Shown: positions 44,700 through 55,092 of the stretch, in pieces | How the letters are laid out: the number at the start of each line of letters is the position of its first letter | Numbering within the stretch: position 1 is the stretch's first letter | Source of the DNA: Desertimonas sp963786985 | GTDB lineage: Bacteria; Actinomycetota; Acidimicrobiia; Acidimicrobiales; Ilumatobacteraceae | Reading direction: 5' to 3' | Assembly: GCA_963786985.1 (NCBI GenBank) | Contig: CAWBBL010000004.1 | Location: forward strand, 1 to 64,000 | Length of the DNA stretch: 64,000 nucleotides | Made by a program: the position numbers and the translations under genes | Notes under the pieces: generated by a model | Seen by the model: only the letters and a program-made list of their open reading frames with translations | What the model was told of the DNA's origin: nothing | Database searches by the model: none

Positions 44700-46757
44700 A
44701 TGACCACCGAGCACAACGAGGGGGTGGCGTCCGGGGGCGTGCTGCTCGTCGGCAGCGTTCCGCTACGCAGCGCCGAGGAGGTGTTCGCCGTGATGGTCGC
44801 CGAGCTCGGCGACCGGCTGCGCCAGGTGCCCGACGGCGAGACCGGTCCGCGGTCTGACTGGATCGTCTGGCAGTACCCAGTGCTCAGCTCGCGGCCGGAG
44901 TTCGAGGTGTGTCCACCGGGCTCCAACGAGCATCGGGCGCTCCCGCGGTTGCGCATTCGTGACGGCGAGTCGCTGGACACGCTGCGCTTCGACAACCTCG
45001 GCTACGCCGAGGCCGCGCTGTCGTCGTTCGAGGTGTTCGCCCGTCGCAAGCGCGACGGACAGATCCCGCCGCCGTGCCGGTTCCAGGTATCGCTGCCGAC
45101 TCCACTGGCGCCGATCGCCGCGTTCGTGGCTGCCGAGGACCAAGCCCGCATCGAGCCGCTCTACGAGGCGCGCATCTTCAACGAGCTGGCGACGATCTTC
45201 GAGGCGATCCCCCACGACCAGCTCGCCGTGCAGTGGGACACCAACTTCGAGTTCGCGATGCTCGACGGCGTCATGCCGGCGTGGTTCGACGACCCGCGAT
45301 CGAGCATCGTCGAGCGACTGGTCCGGCTCGGCCGCAGCATCCCCGCCGATGTCCAACTCGGCTATCACTTTTGTCACGGCCACGAGCGCCACCACCGCGA
45401 ACGGCCCTACGACGCCCAGGCGCTCGTCGACATCGCCAATGCCTTGTCGCTCAGCCTCGGGCGGTCGCTGGACTGGGTTCATCTCCCGGTGCAGGGCGGC
45501 CGCGTCGACGTGGCGTTCTTCGAGACGCTGGCCCAGCTGGCCCTCCGTCCGGAGACGAGCCTGTACCTCGGTCTCGTTCACCCCGCCGACGGCCTCGCCG
45601 GCGCCAAGGCGCGCATCGTGGCCGCCCAACGGTTCGTCCACGACTTCGGCGTCGCCACCGACTGCGGGTGGAGCCGCCATCGACCCCAGGACGTCGAGAC
45701 GCTGATCGCCTTGCATCGCGACGTGTCCACGGCGCTCACGCCGAGTGACCGGGAGACGACGGCATTCTCCTGGCCGGCCGGCTGGGAACGCATCCCCGAC
45801 GAGACCTGGACGACCGAACCGGTCGACGCCTTCGGCGCGTCGTACGACAACGTCGCCCAGCACAGCTGGTACCGCAACCTCGACCCGACCGTCGAGGAAC
45901 TGGCCCACCTGCTCGCCGACGGGGACATCTTCGTCGACTACTCGGGGGGCACCGGAATCCTCGTCGACCGCCTGAAACTGCGCCTGTTCGGCACTCAGGC
46001 AGGGGCCGTGATCGTCGACAGCTCGCCGAAGTTCCTACGCGTCGCCATGGACAAGTTCGGGGACGATTCCCGGGTCGGGTTGCGCCTGCTGCGCTACCTC
46101 GCCGACGAGAAGCGCCTCCAGCGCCTGGACGAGGTGCTGGGCGCGGAGCTCGTCGAACGTGGTGTCGATGCCGTCGTGTCGACCAACGCCGTGCACCTGT
46201 ACCCCGATCTCGGCGACACGGTGGCGGCCTGGCTGCGCACCCTCCGGCCGGGCGGGCACGTCCTCGTCAACTCCGGCAACATCCGCAACCCGCGGGCCCG
46301 GCCCAGCGAATGGATCCTCGACGAGACGGTGTGGGTCGTCGGCGACCTCGCCGAAGGGCTGGTGCGCACCGATCCGACCTACGCCGCCTACCGCAGCGCG
46401 CTGGACGACGCCGAGCGGATGGCCGCCCACGCCGAGTTCCGCGACAAGGTGTTCCGCCATCCCCGGCCACTGGAGGTCTACCTCGAGACGTTCGAGCTCG
46501 CCGGGCTGAAGGTCGAGTCCGTACGCGAGGCGAGCATCGAGGCGCGGGTTGGCGAGTGGTACGAGCTGCTGGCGACGTACAGCGACGCCGTGCTCGGATG
46601 GGTCGGCGGCACCGAGAAGCTCGACGGCGCGCCGCCGAGCGAGCAGGCCGTCGCCGACCGCCTGCGCTTGATTCGCCACGCCATGGACGTGCTGTTCCAC
46701 AGCCGCCCGACGTTCCAGGCGTGCTGGACCTACATCACGTGCGTCAACGGGAGCTAA
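44700..46757 (+). CDS. MetE-like (UROD/MetE) domain fused to SAM-dependent methyltransferase
   Basis: A 685-residue two-domain protein. Residues 10-330 match the cobalamin-independent methionine synthase-like barrel: LVGSVPLRSAEEVFAVM, VPDGETGPRSDWI, HFCHGH (H-x-C zinc-type pair) and VATDCGWSRH. Residues about 390-600 form a class I methyltransferase: DIFVDYSGGTGILVDRL (motif I), AVIVDSSPKFLRVAMDKFG, DAVVSTNAVHLYPDLGDTVAAWLRTLRPGGHVLVNSG. AGAGGGG precedes ATG 44700. The next gene, 11 bases on, is a stand-alone MetE-like protein. A joint methyl-transfer role is inferred. Confidence 0.8.
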   Translation: MTTEHNEGVASGGVLLVGSVPLRSAEEVFAVMVAELGDRLRQVPDGETGPRSDWIVWQYPVLSSRPEFEVCPPGSNEHRALPRLRIRDGESLDTLRFDNLGYAEAALSSFEVFARRKRDGQIPPPCRFQVSLPTPLAPIAAFVAAEDQARIEPLYEARIFNELATIFEAIPHDQLAVQWDTNFEFAMLDGVMPAWFDDPRSSIVERLVRLGRSIPADVQLGYHFCHGHERHHRERPYDAQALVDIANALSLSLGRSLDWVHLPVQGGRVDVAFFETLAQLALRPETSLYLGLVHPADGLAGAKARIVAAQRFVHDFGVATDCGWSRHRPQDVETLIALHRDVSTALTPSDRETTAFSWPAGWERIPDETWTTEPVDAFGASYDNVAQHSWYRNLDPTVEELAHLLADGDIFVDYSGGTGILVDRLKLRLFGTQAGAVIVDSSPKFLRVAMDKFGDDSRVGLRLLRYLADEKRLQRLDEVLGAELVERGVDAVVSTNAVHLYPDLGDTVAAWLRTLRPGGHVLVNSGNIRNPRARPSEWILDETVWVVGDLAEGLVRTDPTYAAYRSALDDAERMAAHAEFRDKVFRHPRPLEVYLETFELAGLKVESVREASIEARVGEWYELLATYSDAVLGWVGGTEKLDGAPPSEQAVADRLRLIRHAMDVLFHSRPTFQACWTYITCVNGS

Positions 46758-46768
46758 GAAGGCGACTC

Positions 46769-47923
46769 ATGAAGCGCAGCACCGATCGGATCCTCACCAC
46801 CCACGTCGGCAGCCTGGCCCGTCCCCACGAGCTGCTCGACACGCTCAAGGAACGGGAGAACGGCCGGCCCTACGACACCGAGCTGCTCGACCGCCAGATC
46901 ACCGAGGCAGTCGCCGATCGGGTGCGTCGACAGGTCGAGAACGGCATCGACATCGTCACGGACGGGGAGATGAGCAAGGTCAGCTTCCTCGGCTACGTCA
47001 AGGACCGCCTCGGCGGGTTCGAGACCGACTTCGACGACATGCGCATGGCCCCGTCGTGGCAGAAGGAGGTCGACGACTTCCCCGAGTACTACGCCGACTA
47101 CTTCAAGAAGTACTCGTCGACGATCACACCGTTGCGGCGGATCATCTGCAAGGGCCCGATCAGCTACGTCGGTCAAGAGCTGTTGCAGATCGACATCGAC
47201 AACCTCCGGGCGGCGGTCGCCGACCACGATGTCGCCGACGTGTTCATGCCCTCCACGGGCCCGAGTGGGTTCGGCCGCAACGAGTACTACGGCACGCACG
47301 AGGAGTACCTCGCCGCGGTGGCCGAGGCGATGCGCGAGGAGTACCTGGCGATCGTCGCTGCCGGGTTCGTGCTGCAGGTCGACGACCCGTTCCTCATCGA
47401 CATGCTCAGCGATCCGTCGATGGACGAGGGCGAACGGGAGAAGGCGGCGTGGGTCCACGTCGAGGCGCTCAACCATGCCCTACGCGGGATCCCGACCGAG
47501 CAGATCCGCCACCACACGTGCTACGGCCTCAACCATGGCCCGCGGATGAACGACATCCCGCTGATCAAGGCCGTCCCGTTCATGCTGGCCATCAGCGCCG
47601 GGGCGAACAGCTTCGAGGTGGCCAATCCCCGCCACTACCACGAGTGGCGGATCTGGGAGGACATCGACCTGCCCGACGGCCGGATCCTCATGCCGGGCCT
47701 GCTCGGGCATGCCACCAACTACGTCGAACACCCCGAGCTGATCGCCGACTACATCGTCAAGTACGCCGGCATCATCGGCCGCGAGAACGTCATCGCCAGC
47801 GCCGACTGCGGCTTCTCCTCACGGGCGAGCTATGCCCCCGAGGTCCACCCGACGGTGGTCTGGCCGAAGTTCCGCGCCCTCGCCGACGGCGCCGCCCTCG
47901 CCACCACCCAACTCTGGGGGTAA
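46769..47923 (+). CDS. Cobalamin-independent methionine synthase II (MetE C-terminal-like) family protein
   Basis: A 384-residue barrel like the MetE catalytic half. It starts LTTHVGSLARPHELLDTL and has GIDIVTDGEMSKVSFLGYVKDRLGGFE, FVLQVDDPFLI and the zinc ligands: H-T-C in RHHTCYGLN, Glu in NSFEVANPRH and Cys in SADCGFSSR. It lacks the N-terminal MetE half, as do archaeal MetE and many dealkylase-like homologues. AAGAAGG precedes ATG 46769. It is coupled to the upstream fusion gene and may accept a methyl group from it or a corrinoid. Confidence 0.88.
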   Translation: MKRSTDRILTTHVGSLARPHELLDTLKERENGRPYDTELLDRQITEAVADRVRRQVENGIDIVTDGEMSKVSFLGYVKDRLGGFETDFDDMRMAPSWQKEVDDFPEYYADYFKKYSSTITPLRRIICKGPISYVGQELLQIDIDNLRAAVADHDVADVFMPSTGPSGFGRNEYYGTHEEYLAAVAEAMREEYLAIVAAGFVLQVDDPFLIDMLSDPSMDEGEREKAAWVHVEALNHALRGIPTEQIRHHTCYGLNHGPRMNDIPLIKAVPFMLAISAGANSFEVANPRHYHEWRIWEDIDLPDGRILMPGLLGHATNYVEHPELIADYIVKYAGIIGRENVIASADCGFSSRASYAPEVHPTVVWPKFRALADGAALATTQLWG

Positions 47924-47929
47924 CCCGCA

Positions 47930-47977
47930 ACCGAAGGGTGCCAGCATGTCCGTTCCGTCACATTGGCACCCTTCGGT
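47930..47977. terminator. Bidirectional hairpin between convergent genes
   Basis: A perfect 14-base inverted repeat (ACCGAAGGGTGCCA at 47930-47943, its complement at 47964-47977) sits between two converging stops. A 4-base inner stem can extend it. No T-tract follows, as is common in high-GC Actinobacteria. Confidence 0.8.
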
Positions 47978-47980
47978 CGC

Positions 47981-48487
47981 TCAAGGGGCGGGGACCGACT
48001 GCAGGACGCGCTGGGCCCGGTCGAGCCACGTGGGGTCGACGACCTCGGCGTCGGGCCCGATCGCCGAGGGATCGAACGCCGGGTCGAAGCAGTCGATCTC
48101 GCCCTCGAAGCCGTCAGGGTCCTCGTAGCGCACCGACAGCGTTGGTCCGAGTACACGGATCTCGCCGCTCGATGCGCCCGCGGCGACGAGACGGTCGCGC
48201 ACCTCGCCGAGCGCTGCTTCGTCGGCCACGGTGAAGCCGAGATGGTCGAGGCGGCCCCGTTGGAACATCGCCGACCCGATCCCGTGAGCCGCCGGGTCGT
48301 ACCCCGGCACCTCGAACACGTGGAGCACGGTGGCGCCGGCAAAGAGGATGGCGTGCCGGCCGTGTTCACTGGCGGCACCGAGCACGAGCGCCGTGTCGAG
48401 CCCGACGACATCCTCGTAGAAGTCCCGATAGCGGTCGAGGTCGGCCGTGACCATCGCCACGTGGCTGACACCGGAGGGCTTGATCAT
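47981..48487 (-). CDS. VOC (glyoxalase) family protein
   Basis: A 168-residue VOC protein: GVSHVAMVTADLDRYRDFYEDVVGLDTALV, VLHVFEVPGYDP, RLDHLGFTVADEAALGEVRDRLVAAGASSGEI, LSVRYEDPDGFEGEI. A GGAGG site lies 8 bases before ATG 48487, inside the end of a coupled small ORF. It converges on the MetE-like gene. Confidence 0.88.
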   Translation of the reverse strand: MIKPSGVSHVAMVTADLDRYRDFYEDVVGLDTALVLGAASEHGRHAILFAGATVLHVFEVPGYDPAAHGIGSAMFQRGRLDHLGFTVADEAALGEVRDRLVAAGASSGEIRVLGPTLSVRYEDPDGFEGEIDCFDPAFDPSAIGPDAEVVDPTWLDRAQRVLQSVPAP

Positions 48488-48621
48488 CGCCGTGCCTCCT
48501 CACTGATCGTCCGACGTGCGGCGGGAAACAGCGGATACCAAAGGGCGCCGGCACGGGCGAAGGCCATCAGCCAACGCTCGACCTTCGACGGGGTGGTGGT
48601 TCTTTCTGGTGAGGTGCTCAT
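48484..48621 (-). CDS. Small 45-residue protein, translationally coupled to VOC gene
   Basis: A short ORF encoding a mixed basic/hydrophobic peptide: KVERWLMAFARAGALWYPLF in its middle, ending SEEARR. Its TGA overlaps the ATG of the VOC gene (ATGA), and GGAGA stands 8 bases before its own ATG. I do not recognise it; it may be a real micro-protein or just a coupling leader. Confidence 0.45.
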   Translation of the reverse strand: MSTSPERTTTPSKVERWLMAFARAGALWYPLFPAARRTISEEARR

Positions 48622-48680
48622 GCCATCTCCGGCGTTCACTCACCGTGGAACAACGTTCCGTCACTGGTTTTCGGGCTCGT

Positions 48681-51600
48681 TCAGGCCTCCACGACCCACC
48701 GCAGGGCGGCGGCCGGCTCCGGAACGTAGGCGCAGTAACGACCGGTGCGAACGCTGACCTCGAGATGCGCCCCGAGATCGGGAGCCTGGTGCTTGACGGC
48801 AGTGATCGCCCGCCTGAGGCTGCGCACCACGTTGACCCGAGCCCGTTCGGCGCCGGAGCCGCTCGGGCGGTCGCGGCCGCCCAGGCCGACCGCCCGTTCC
48901 AGCTCGCGCAGGAGAGCGTCGATCTCCACGTGGGCCCGCTCGGCGCGTACTGGGTCGTTGCCGGCCGCCGCGTCATCGACTTCGGCCTGCAGCTCGAGCA
49001 ACCGCTGCCGGTAGGCCCGCTTGGCCTGGGCGTCGAGTGCCGGCCCGAGGTCGGCGGCCACCGGTGCGCCCGGTCCCCCGGCCAGCTCGATCGCCGGCAC
49101 CTCGACACCGGGTGTCGACAACAGGCGAGCGAGCTGTCCGAGGCCGGTGCTGTCGGGGAGCTTGGCCGCTCCGATGGGCGACGTGACCTCCCAGCCGGTG
49201 GCGTCTCGACGCATCGTCGCGGCCCGACCGCCGTCATCGCGAGCCGTCGGTGCCGGCACCCGACCTGACCGCTCGACGCCGACGGTCGCCGCCAGGGCCG
49301 CGGCCTCGTTCCAGTGAGCGTCGGCAGCGTCGTCGCCCAACACGGCGAGCGCGTCGCCGAGATGATCGAGGCAGTGCACGAGCATCGGTGGCGACGGCAT
49401 GGCGCGGGCCAACGCCACGGCGTCCGTCGCGTGACGGACGGCGGCCCGGACGTCGCCGGCGAGGGCGGCGAGGCGACCGAGAACGTCGTCGACCGGCAGT
49501 CCGGCGTTGAGACCACCACCGGCGTTGAGCAGGCCGGCGTACGGCAGGAGGGTGGCATAGACAGGGCCAACCATCGACGTGGCACCGGATCTGGCGACGA
49601 TGTCGGCGAGCACGCGGAGCAGGTACTCGCCGAACAACGAGTCGCGGACCCGCTCGGGCTCGGGGCCGTAGCGCTGCACCATCTCGTCGACCCGCGCCTC
49701 GTCACCGACCGCGTGGGCGACGAGGCCCTTGTGAACATCGAGGAACGGAACCGTCACCCCGGGGGCGAGGTCCAAGAACCGACCGAAGAGATCGTCCAAC
49801 CTCGGATCGTGGCCGCCGAACAGCTCGACGAGCATGACCCGGTGACCGAGCTCGAAGCCGAGCAGCGCGAGCTCTTCGATCGAGCCCGCGCCGACCAGGA
49901 GTGCCTCGGTCATCGACACCGTCGCCGCCCGTCGACTACCCGCCAGGGCGAGCAACGTCGTCCGTCGAACCATCGTGCTGTGGCGCCATCCGGGCGACGG
50001 GAGCAACTCGGCGAGCAGCTCGGCACGCCCGAGCGCACGCCCGGCGGCGGCGACGTCGCCGCGGTTGAGATGATGCGAGAAACGCCACTGGTGACCCTGC
50101 AGGGCCAGGTCGCCGCGACCGGCCCGCTCGGCGAGGGCGATCACCTCGTCGGCGACGATGAGGCGGGCATCGAGCTCCTCACGAGTCGTGGGCGAGATGT
50201 AGCGGTCGAGGAGGGCCTGGACGATGAGCAGCGGATCGCCGGTCCTCCTGGCGGCATCGACGGCGTCGTCGGCAAACGCGCGGGCCCGATGGTCGGCGTC
50301 GAGCTGGGGACCAGCGACGACGGCGAGGCGACCGAGCAGCGCCGCGCGTAGACGTAGCTCCTCGGCGGGGAGGGCGGCCAGCGCCTGCTCCAATCGGCGC
50401 AGACGCGACGGGTCGGGAAGGAAGGGGTTGGCCCACATCGCGATACCGATCTCGGCACGCGCCGTGAGCAGCGCATCCGCACCGCGACGCGACAGCTCCG
50501 CGGCCTCCTCGAAGCACGTGCGCGCCAGGTCGAAGTCGCCGAGCCACCCGAGGACGTCGGCGAGGTCGGCCGACACCCTGGCGCGCAGTTGAGCGAGGTC
50601 CGCGCACCCCACCGCCGCGTCGCGGGCAGCGCGCAGCAGGGCGACGGCTCTGGCCTGCTCGTCGGCCCCGACCAACTCGGCGGCGACCTCGATGGCCGAG
50701 TTCACCGCCGTGACGAGCTGCTCGCCGTCCGCTGCCGCATGGACGCGATGACCCGTGGCGGCGGCCCGCGCTTCGAGCCCGCCGACCGCCTCCCACGCGG
50801 CCGCCAGCCCGGCATGCACATCGCGCCCATCGGCGTGCCGCTCGGCGGCTTCTGCCCACAACGCATGGCGAAAGCGCACGCCGGTCGGGCCCACCTCAGC
50901 GAGGACGCCGGCGCGTACCGCCGGGGCGAGCCGGTCGGCGGCCGCCCCCGATGTGGTCCCCAGCGCCGCGGCGAGTACCCACAGCGGCGTTCCGCCACCG
51001 GCCACGGCCGCCGCCCCGAGCAACCGCCGGGTGTCTGCGTCGAGCTGCTGCAACGAGTGGTCGAGCACGTCGCCGACCACCCCGCCGCTGTCCGGGGCGT
51101 ACAGCAGCTCACGTACGAACAGTGGGTTGCCTCCGGTGCGGGCCGTGAGCGCGACGGCGTCGATCGGCCGGCTCGCCTGAGCAGCCGCCAGCTGGTGCAC
51201 GGCGTCGGCGTCCAGGCCTTCGAGACGCACGACCCGGCAGACACGTCGCAGCGCATCGAGTTTGGGCATGTCCGGCTCGCCGTCGCGGCTGGTCGCGACG
51301 AGCACCACCGGCGCGTCGCCGAGCGCTCGCGGCAGCTGCTCGAGCACCCAGACCGCCGTCGCGTCCGCCCAGTGGAGGTCGTCGAGGACCACGATCGCCG
51401 GCGCCGACGAGCGCAGCGCTCCGGCCAACGAGTCGAGATGCTCCCACCGCCGGTCGGCGGCCGGGATCGCCGGATCGTTGGCCGGATCGACGCCGAGCGA
51501 CCGGTACACCCTGCGCCACAACTCCATCGGCTCGCGGATCGTCGGGTCGGCTTCGCCGTGCAGCACCCCCATCCCGGCCGCCCTGGCGCGGTTCGCCGCC

Positions 51601-52291
51601 TCGTCGGCCAGCCGGGTCTTGCCAATTCCCGCCTCGCCAACCACCAGCACGATGTTCGGGCGGCCGCCACGCGCCGCGTCCACCGCCGACTGCAACGTCG
51701 CCAGCTCGCCCTCGCGCCCGACGACACGATCGTGGCTCGGCGAGATCGGCGCGGTCACCGACTCCAGCTCCCCGTCGCCTCCGAGACCGGCGCCGCGTAC
51801 CGCCCAGATGTGCAACGGTCGATCGAGGCCCCGGAGTTGCCGTTCGCCGAGGTCGGCCACCTCGAGCCCGGTCGGCAGGTGGTCGCGCACGAGTACGGCC
51901 GTCGACTCCGACATCAACACCTGCCCGCCCGCGCCGCGGCCATGACCCGGGCGGCGCGATTGGGCCCCGGCCCGAAGTAGTCGTCGGCGGTCGGGGCGGC
52001 CGGCGCCGTGTGCAAGCCGATGCGGCTGCGCAACGTCACCCGGCCGGCGAGCCCGCGCTGACACTCGACGGCTGCGCCGACGGCGGCGACCGGGTCGGCG
52101 AACACCGCCATGAAACCGTCCCCGGTGTGTTTGACAACTTCGCCCCCGGCCGCGGCGATCGTCGCCCTGACGATCCCGTCGTGCTCGGCGAGTTCGGCAC
52201 GCATCGCGTCCGGTTGGCGTTCCCAGCGAGGCGTGGAGCCCTCGATGTCGGTGAACAGGAAGGTGACCGCCCCAGCCGGACGAACCGCCAT
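48681..52291 (-). CDS. Class III adenylate/guanylate cyclase fused to AAA ATPase and TPR-like regulator, frameshifted
   Basis: About 1203 residues after restoring one base near 51935 (VMAAA then GGQVLMSE). The cyclase domain has TFLFTDIEGST (metal Asp), VVKHTGDGFMAVFADP (Lys and second Asp) and GPGPNRAARV (Asn/Arg), so it looks active. An AAA domain follows: VVGREGELATLQSAVDAAR, VVGEAGIGKTRL, IVVLDDLHWADATAVW. A helical repeat region leads to a C-terminal segment ending TGRYCAYVPEPAAALRWVVEA. Start ATG 52291 begins MAVRPAGAVTFLF. Confidence 0.86.
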
Positions 52292-52355
52292 CGAGGTGAC
52301 GATAGGCCGCCGGCCTGGTCCGCCGCCGCCGAATACTCGGCGCGTCCGGACCAGC

Positions 52356-53582
52356 TCAACCGCCGTTCGACGTCGCCGCGATCTGGATCGGATCGTCGAT
52401 GATTGCCGACAGGGCCAGCTCGGCAGCACCGATCAGCGGGGCGTCGATGCCCAACGCGGTCGGAACGATCCGGACCATCGAACCGGGGGCGGCCAGCGCC
52501 CGGCTGCGGACGCCCTCCTCCATCTGCCCATGCATCAGCGGGTGGAGGCGTGCGTACATCCCGCCGAGGACCACCAGTTCCGGATTGAACAGGTTGATCA
52601 GGTCGGCGATGCCGAGACCGAGCCAACGACCCACCGACTCGATTGCTGCACGCTCCTGCTGTTCTCCGGCCGCGGCACGAGCGATGACCAGATCGACCGA
52701 GGCCCGGCCACCGGTACCGATCGCCAGCCCGGCCTGGCGCAGCAGAGCGCCTTCGCCTGCCTCTGTCTCCCAACATCCGATCGCCCCGCACGCGCACCGC
52801 ACGCCGGCCGGATTGACCAGGGTGTGACCGGCCTCGCCGGCGTAGCCAGCAGCACCCAGTCCCGGGTTGCCTCCGAGAATCACACCGACGCCGATCCCGA
52901 CTTCCCCGGACACGAACAGGAGATTGTCGACGCCCGGCGCCGCACCGCGCCGATGCTCGGCGAGGGCGCCGAGGTCGGCCTCGTTGGCGACCGAGATCGG
53001 GGTGTCTCGGCCGAGGCGCTGGGCGAGCATCTCTCCGAGTGGGACATCCCGCCATCCAAGGTTGGGAGCGAGGTGCACGAACCCGTCAGCCCTCCTCGTC
53101 AGACCGACGACGGCGACGCCGACGCCGGCGAAGTGGTGCCCGACGGGCACCGAGGCGATCAACGGCTCGGCCAGCTTGACGGCGTCCTCGACGGTTTCGC
53201 CGGGAGAGAATCGACCACGCTGGCGGTCGATGCGGACGCGGTTGTACACGTGAGCACCGAGTCCCACCGTCGCCACGGCGATCGAGTCGACGGCCAACTC
53301 GACGGCCAGGACGACGGCACCCTCGGCGCGGGCCGCGACGACGGGTGACGGACGGCCCGGGCCGGTGGCCCGGGCGGTGCGCCGTTCGGCGACGAGACCG
53401 CGGGCCGACAGGTCGGCGACGAGGTCGGCAATCGTCGAGCGGTTCAGCCCGGTGCGGGCGGCGAGCTGCGAGCGCGACGTCGGTCCGGACAGATGGACGT
53501 GACCGAGGAGCACGCTCAAGTTGCGCCGACGCAATTGTTCGGCGCCCGCGCCGGTCGACGACGCGCTCGGATGAGTACCCAT
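52356..53582 (-). CDS. ROK family transcriptional regulator
   Basis: A 408-residue ROK repressor. Residues 15-75 are a winged helix (RNLSVLLGHVHLSGPTSRSQLAARTGLNRSTIADLVADLSARGLV). The sugar-kinase-like domain has ISVANEADLGALAEHRRG, FVSGEVGIGVGVILGG, GYAGEAGHTLVNPAG and the ROK zinc motif CACGAIGCWE. It likely senses a sugar. The neighbouring secreted aldose 1-epimerase is a plausible target. Confidence 0.93.
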   Translation of the reverse strand: MGTHPSASSTGAGAEQLRRRNLSVLLGHVHLSGPTSRSQLAARTGLNRSTIADLVADLSARGLVAERRTARATGPGRPSPVVAARAEGAVVLAVELAVDSIAVATVGLGAHVYNRVRIDRQRGRFSPGETVEDAVKLAEPLIASVPVGHHFAGVGVAVVGLTRRADGFVHLAPNLGWRDVPLGEMLAQRLGRDTPISVANEADLGALAEHRRGAAPGVDNLLFVSGEVGIGVGVILGGNPGLGAAGYAGEAGHTLVNPAGVRCACGAIGCWETEAGEGALLRQAGLAIGTGGRASVDLVIARAAAGEQQERAAIESVGRWLGLGIADLINLFNPELVVLGGMYARLHPLMHGQMEEGVRSRALAAPGSMVRIVPTALGIDAPLIGAAELALSAIIDDPIQIAATSNGG

Positions 53583-53687
53583 TCCAGCTCCCGCTCGGCG
53601 ATTGTTGCCAGCAGGACGATATCCAGCCAGGTTCCGGTCGCCGCGAGGGCCGGCGACCGGAACGGACGGCGTGGGACGGTGGCTAGG

Positions 53688-54947
53688 TCACCGCGTCGAG
53701 AACGCGTAGATCGTTGTCGTCGCGTACTCGTCTCCGGGTTGCAGCACCGTCGACGGGAAGTCGGGCTGGTTCGGCGAGTCGGGGTAGTGCTGCGTCTCCA
53801 GGGCGAAACCGTCGCCTTGGCGATACACCTGGCCGCTCTCGCCGACTTCGGTCCCGTTGAGGAAGTTCCCCGAGTAGAACTGGATGCCGGGCTCGGTGGT
53901 CGAGATCGTCAGCACCCGTCCGCTCGTCGGCTCGTAGACCTCGGCGGCGACGATCATCGACTCGTCGTCGGGACTCGGCCGGTCGAGCACGTAGTTGTGG
54001 TCGTACCCCTGGCCGATCAGCAGCTGCTCGTCGGATCCATCGCGAATCCGTTCGCCGATGGCGTGCGGCTGGGTGAAGTCGAACGGCGGTACCAGCGACC
54101 GGGGCGATCTCGCCAGTGGGGATCAGCGTCGCGTCGACGGGCGTGTAGTTCGCCGCGTTGATCTGCAACTCGTGGTCATAGGTGGTGCCGGCTCCCTTCG
54201 CCGGCGAGGTTCCAGTACGAGTGGTTGGTCAGGTTGACCACCGTCGGCGCATCGGTCGTGGCGTGATAGTCGAGGCGGATCTCGTCCGCATCGGTCAGCG
54301 TGTAGGTGACCTCGACGGTCAACGCCCCTGGATACCCCTCCTCGCCGTCGGGACTCGTTCGGCTGAGCATCAGACCGACACCGTCGCCGTCGGTGACCTC
54401 GGTCGCCTCCCAAACGACCTTGTCGAAGCCGACCTCGCCACCGTGGAGGTGGTTCACCCCGTTGTTGTTCATCGCGAGGTAGTACGTCTCTCCATCGAGG
54501 GTGAACGTGCCGCGGGCGATGCGGTTGGCGTACCGGCCGGTGATGTTGCCGAAGTACGAGTGGCCGTCGAGATAGCCCTCGAGGTCGGGGGCGTTGAGGG
54601 TGACGTTGGCCATGTTGCCATCACGATCCGGCACCCGCACCGATTGGATGATCCCGCCGTACGTCATGACCTTGACTTCCATGCCGTTGGCGTTGGTCAG
54701 CGTGTACAGCTCGACGGCTTCGCCGTCGGCCGTTTCGCCGAAGGGCTCGGAGGTGATCCCGGCGGCGGACGGCGTGACCGACGCCCTCGGTCGGTGCCGA
54801 GCCTTCCGATGGTGCCGTGTCAGGAGGCACGGTGGTCGCCGCCGCGCTCGCTCCGCCGGCGAGCACCATCGTGGCCCCCACCGCCGCGGCGACACCTCGC
54901 CAGGCAGTCCGCCTCGGTGACTTCGATCGGAATTGGATTGGGGCCAT
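53688..54947 (-). CDS. galM: Secreted aldose 1-epimerase (mutarotase), frameshifted
   Basis: About 418 residues after removing extra bases near 54770, 54190 and 54100; three insertions leave the span a multiple of three. A signal peptide (RGVAAAVGATMVLAGGASAA) precedes the galactose-mutarotase fold: YGGIIQSVRVPDRDG, ITGRYANRIARGTFTLDG, GVNHLHGGEVGFDKVVW (His), VVNLTNHSYWNLAG (His), and IQFYSGNFLNG. It interconverts alpha and beta sugar anomers outside the membrane. A strong GGAGG precedes ATG 54947. Upstream bases 54976-54999 hold an imperfect palindrome and 55038-55046 a TTGAGTCAA element, possible ROK sites. Confidence 0.85.
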
Positions 54948-55092
54948 GGGCTTGCCTCCTGAGGTGGTTCGGGCCATTTGTTGAATTCCCCAACGAAATC
55001 CTCTCGTCGAGGATTGCAACAGCTCGATTTAACACCTTTGAGTCAAGCCCTCTTACTGGAAGATGGTGAAAAGCAGTCCGTGCGACAAACGC

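Noticed and set aside
47945..47977. Possible fourth copy of the dispersed 45-base repeat
   Set aside because: Resemblance is weak and needs gaps; the bases are better explained as the arm and loop of the convergent terminator hairpin.
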